A stretch of 64,000 nucleotides of DNA from Salvelinus alpinus (lineage: Eukaryota; Chordata; Actinopteri; Salmoniformes; Salmonidae), in NCBI RefSeq assembly GCF_045679555.1, contig NC_092087.1:84434129-84498128 (forward strand). Reading direction: 5' to 3'. Below, one piece after another: positions 58,686 to 64,000 of this stretch (the first letter of the stretch is position 1; each line of letters opens with the position of its first letter). Position numbers and translations under genes: made by a program. The notes below the pieces were generated by a model that saw only the letters and a list, made by a program, of their open reading frames with translations, was not told the DNA's origin and ran no database searches.

Positions 58686-60435
58686 CACGTTCCTATCCCT
58701 TGCTTGCTAGCTAGCCAACTACGGCTAACTTAGTCAGAATAACAGCAAAGTAGCTGCATTTGCATTTCTTTAAGCAGTTTTCTAGTGACATTTATTTGGA
58801 TACATCCATAACAATGAGCTAATGAGAAGCGATTTCGCCTGGCATAGAAAATGTGCTCTCTCGTCAGGACACTGTTGTTCAGAGGAGCTAGCCAACAACA
58901 AAGCTAACACATTCACTTCAAACTGAAGCTGGAAAGACTGCAAACTAGCTGCACTTCGTTTCATTTCACCTTTTCAATTGACATTTCTTTGTATATATCC
59001 ATAAAAATGATGCCAGCTGATTTAATGACTTCGACTGGCTGAGAAACGCTGCCTGTCAGTCTCCTCCCGACTCCCAACACGTTCATTACTAATGGAACAG
59101 CTGGATATCGAATTTGAATATATTGTAGCGACCCGCACAGACAGCTGTGTGTTATGTGTTAGGCTAGTAGGTGGTTGTGTTGTACTGACCAGTACCCAGT
59201 GTTCGCGGGGTCCGACATGTCAATCAACCTGCTATCTGCCAATCACGGGAATGCCTGGAATGTTCTGATGCCGGGCATCCTGGCGGTTGGCGGAGTGGCG
59301 TGGAGGGGGGTTGGGCAGGGGGATGGAGCATTGGAAGTTAAGAGCAGGTTTCGCCTTTGTTCTCTCTCTTACGTCTGGGCTTCACAAGAGAAGGTCACGA
59401 TTGGCTTGTGGGTTATCTGTCATTTATTTGGCGTGTGCTACGGCCCAAACAGTAGCCTGTGTAAAGTTGGTTTAATAAACCGTCAATTCGCAAACTCAAG
59501 CCTCTGTCTGGACAATTGTTCATTTATGATCTAGTCAGGTCATTACAATATAAACAATGTTGCAAATGTCGGAGAGACAGACAGCAAGGTTTATACAAAT
59601 CTCCGCTGTTGAAAACTAAATGTTAGACTAAACGAAATGTGAGATAATGTCTAGATGCTTGTTATAGTGGAGATCAAGTTTATAAAGTGCCTGGCTGGGC
59701 TGATGAGACAGTGGATTGCAAAGTCAGATGGAACAGAGTAAATAGGAATTTTAAGGTCATAGATTTAGCTGCTGGTAATTTATGGAATAGACACAGGCTG
59801 AAATGCGGTTTTAACCAATCAGCATTCACGATTAGACCCAGCCTTTGATAAGGTGCATGCATGGGGATGTCCACGTCACCCAGAGATCTGCCCATACTGT
59901 AGAGAAACACCTAGCGGACTGGAACTAAACTGTTGTAGGCATAATACAGCTAGTGCTGTCTAGACTCACGCTGGCAAACACATCCATTACATTATCTACC
60001 TAAATGTGAAGTAAACTCAACTGGGGAGTAATAGAGAATGGAGACTTTTAACTTGAAAACGTACAGGATACCTCTTTCTGGTTTCCTTGACTTCAGAGTT
60101 TTTATACCGTGTTATGCTTTTTCACAGGCCGTTTGGTGTTCGTTCTTTTTTGTTGTTGAGATGAAATTGACAAAACTCTGAAAGGTATTATTGCATGTCA
60201 GAATTGCAACACAATATTTGTTCAAGCCTAAAATGTTAGTCCGTAATCGTAATATGGTGTTTGTATGTTCATATATTAAATGTGTGAGTTTTATTAGTCA
60301 GTATGGCAATGTAACGTTAATGATCTGTCAGTTTCCCTAGCCAATTCCCTACTTTCACACTGACACAGTAATAAACAGCTCTGTTACAGGCTTCTCTGTC
60401 ATGGTGCACACGGGTTTCTTCATCCCGCTCCCACA
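58686..60435. other. Outer part of right arm, after the gap
   Basis: Mirror of 27626-29190. No gene recognised. Contains the right-only LTR-like insertion. Confidence 0.55.
59124..59547 (+). mobile_element. Solo LTR-like insertion, right arm only
   Basis: 424 bases with TG...CA ends (tgtagcgaccc and ggtcattaca), 4-base direct repeats ATAT (59120-59123, 59548-59551) and an internal aataaa (ggtttaataaaccgtc) about 75 bases from the end, as in an LTR. The mirror site in the left arm near 28770 is empty. The 119-aa frame across it is not a gene I recognise. Confidence 0.75.
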
Positions 60436-61062
60436 CGCACCCGCTGAATTTCTTTCCGACACCCGCCCTCTACCCGCCCTCTACTGTAAGAACTGGTCCC
60501 GAACACAACCGCAGTGGCGTATGTGACGCAGCTCACTTGCCAACCATGGTCCCAGCAATATTGCGCCCTAAAAGCGATGTCAAATGTGCAAAATATGACT
60601 TAAGAAATATGTTAAATTAGCAGAGATTCTCACATGGCCCTTATATTGTATTACAGGGCTATATCAGCCAGTATGCTAGATGTAGTTTGAAGAGAGCAGA
60701 GTTGGAGAGACTTGCACTTTCTCTTGAGCTGTTGTTACAGCCTACCTTTTAGGAGTGGGAAGATCTTCAGACGGAGAAATAAAGGGTGATCAAGATTTAG
60801 GACTATTTCTTGGCAATTTAGTAAACTATAGCCTAATCACAGACATATTTAGGAAGTACATTTCTTTGGAAAGATCACTGCCCCGTGCTTCTTGGAAAAT
60901 GCATAGCCTACAGCCTACTCTATGATATTGAGACCACATGTGCACCTGAAAGCAGCAAGAATGATGACAGCGACACTTGCTACGTTTTGCAAATTCCTAT
61001 AGGATATAGCCTACCGTTTAGGATGACGATTTGCAGGCAGAGACAAATTGGTAATCAATACT
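60436..61062. other. Single-copy stretch outside the palindrome
   Basis: No gene recognised. Includes a short tandem of cccgccctcta near 60465-60485. Confidence 0.5.
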
Positions 61063-63240
<2,178 letters not shown>

Positions 63241-63761
63241 ACTTGTTACTTATGGATAATGAAAAGGCGCAATGCTCGCTCACCATCATAGCCTAACATA
63301 CAGTGCGTTCGGAAAATATTCAGACCAGCCAGTCCAAGCCCATTTGATATAGAGGACGTCTTAATAAAGACAATCAAAAGTCTGTATTTTTTCAAAAGTT
63401 GTTCATTTGTTAGGCTATTGGTTAAAGGTGCAACACAATATTTATTACTGAATGACCTGTGATCTAGTTCTGTCTTATTAATCACAAACATTTTTAAATG
63501 GAATCTATTAACAAACTATATGTTACCTAGCTTGATGACTGTGGGCATTTATCAAAATTCTGGTAGAGGACCCCCAGGCCCCCGCCAGGTTATGTGATCC
63601 TACTTCTAAAACAAAAGTGGCGTCCCTGGTTTATTGCTTATTGGTTCTAAACTGCACAGCACAAACAAAGACGAAATCTGAGAAAATAGGCATCAATTGT
63701 GAGTGCAGCTGAACGTGTTTTGGGACTCAGGGATTTTACAGCAGAGGCATTACGAGGAATC
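63241..63761. other. Short unassigned stretch with a Tc1 terminus scrap
   Basis: 63299-63328 (tacagtgcgttcggaaaatattcagacc type) matches the terminus of Tc1-like element B. Nothing else is recognised. Confidence 0.5.
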
Positions 63762-64000
63762 CTGTCTATATACAATCGTGGCAAAAAGTTTTGAGAATGA
63801 CACAAATATTAATTTTCACAAAGTCTGCTGCTTCAGTTTGTATGATGGCAATTTGCATATACTCCAGAATGTTATGAAGTGTGATCAGATGAATTGCAAT
63901 TAATTGCAAAGTCCCTCTTTGCCATGCAAATGAACTGAATCGGGATCGGGGCACCACCAGTACAGAGCTTGCTCAGGAATGGCAGTAGGCAGGTGTGAGT
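63762..64000 (+). mobile_element. Tc1-like element (fourth family), internally deleted, cut by window end
   Basis: It starts at a terminus of type tacaatcgtggcaaaaagtt and continues in inverted-repeat sequence to about 63940. It then jumps into transposase coding (cggggcaccaccagtacaga ...), so the start of the transposase gene is deleted. Confidence 0.75.

Larger units (their letters stand above)
43507..60435. repeat. Giant inverted repeat, right arm
   Basis: Mirror of 27626-43080. About 1.5 kb longer, mainly because of a ~1-kb segment at 51266-52268, a 424-base LTR-like insertion at 59124-59547 and ~280 bases of LINE near 46130-46410, offset by the left-only insertion at 28357-28592. Confidence 0.97.

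Noticed and set aside
59175-59534. 119-aa frame in the right arm
   Set aside because: Lies wholly within the LTR-like insertion and resembles no retroelement protein.
27626-60435. Palindrome as a pure assembly artefact
   Set aside because: Arms differ by many substitutions, several clean insertions with target duplications, and altered finger order. A duplicated read-out of one sequence would not show these. The centre should still be confirmed by long reads.

Overview
The window looks like a salmonid fish genome (Oncorhynchus/Salmo-type). It is dense in teleost Tc1-like elements of several families, HpaI/SmaI-type tRNA-derived SINEs and LINE remnants with the 3' tail typical of salmonid RSg-1-like elements. 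There are many minisatellites, and tandem C2H2 zinc-finger genes with HTGEKPYSC linkers. Single genes are sparse and everything is spliced, repeat-interrupted vertebrate DNA. Repeat family names are given from recognition, not from a database search.

Layout. 1-5 kb: Tc1-like elements nested with other repeats, including two independent TG...CA insertions in one Tc1 copy. 5.4-10.1 kb: an intact three-exon class A GPCR gene (312 aa) with a minisatellite in its likely 5' exon and a large AT-rich minisatellite in intron 2. 10.3-12 kb: fold-back element, SINE, Tc1 fragment and a third TG...CA insertion. 11986-19473 and 19574-27061: the same 7,488-base stretch twice at a constant offset of 7,588, separated by exactly 100 N. 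The first copy runs to the end of its contig and the second starts at the first base of the next, so this is most simply an unmerged contig overlap. The unit holds a MITE, a SINE, a broken zinc-finger-like gene fragment, a Tc1 end, and a 58-bp minisatellite present as two arrays in opposite orientation.

27626-60435 is a very large inverted repeat: a left arm of about 15.5 kb and a right arm of about 16.9 kb around a 426-base spacer (43081-43506). Each arm carries one C2H2 zinc-finger gene. The two are transcribed outward, away from each other (left on -, right on +), and both reading frames are open. Flanking LINEs, Tc1 and minisatellite are mirrored. The arms differ by scattered substitutions and by arm-specific insertions and deletions, so the palindrome is a real, aged duplication rather than one sequence read twice. 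The zinc-finger paralogues have exchanged, lost and gained whole fingers. The left copy has also lost a splice acceptor in its 5' region and the right copy has lost its original stop codon.

60.4-64 kb: a single-copy stretch, a 5'-truncated RSg-1-like LINE on the minus strand with a recognisable reverse transcriptase motif, and a Tc1-like element cut by the window end. I see no operon, CRISPR array or bacterial feature. The most interesting material is the palindrome with its diverging zinc-finger pair, the orphan receptor lacking the class A disulfide, and the repeat architecture.
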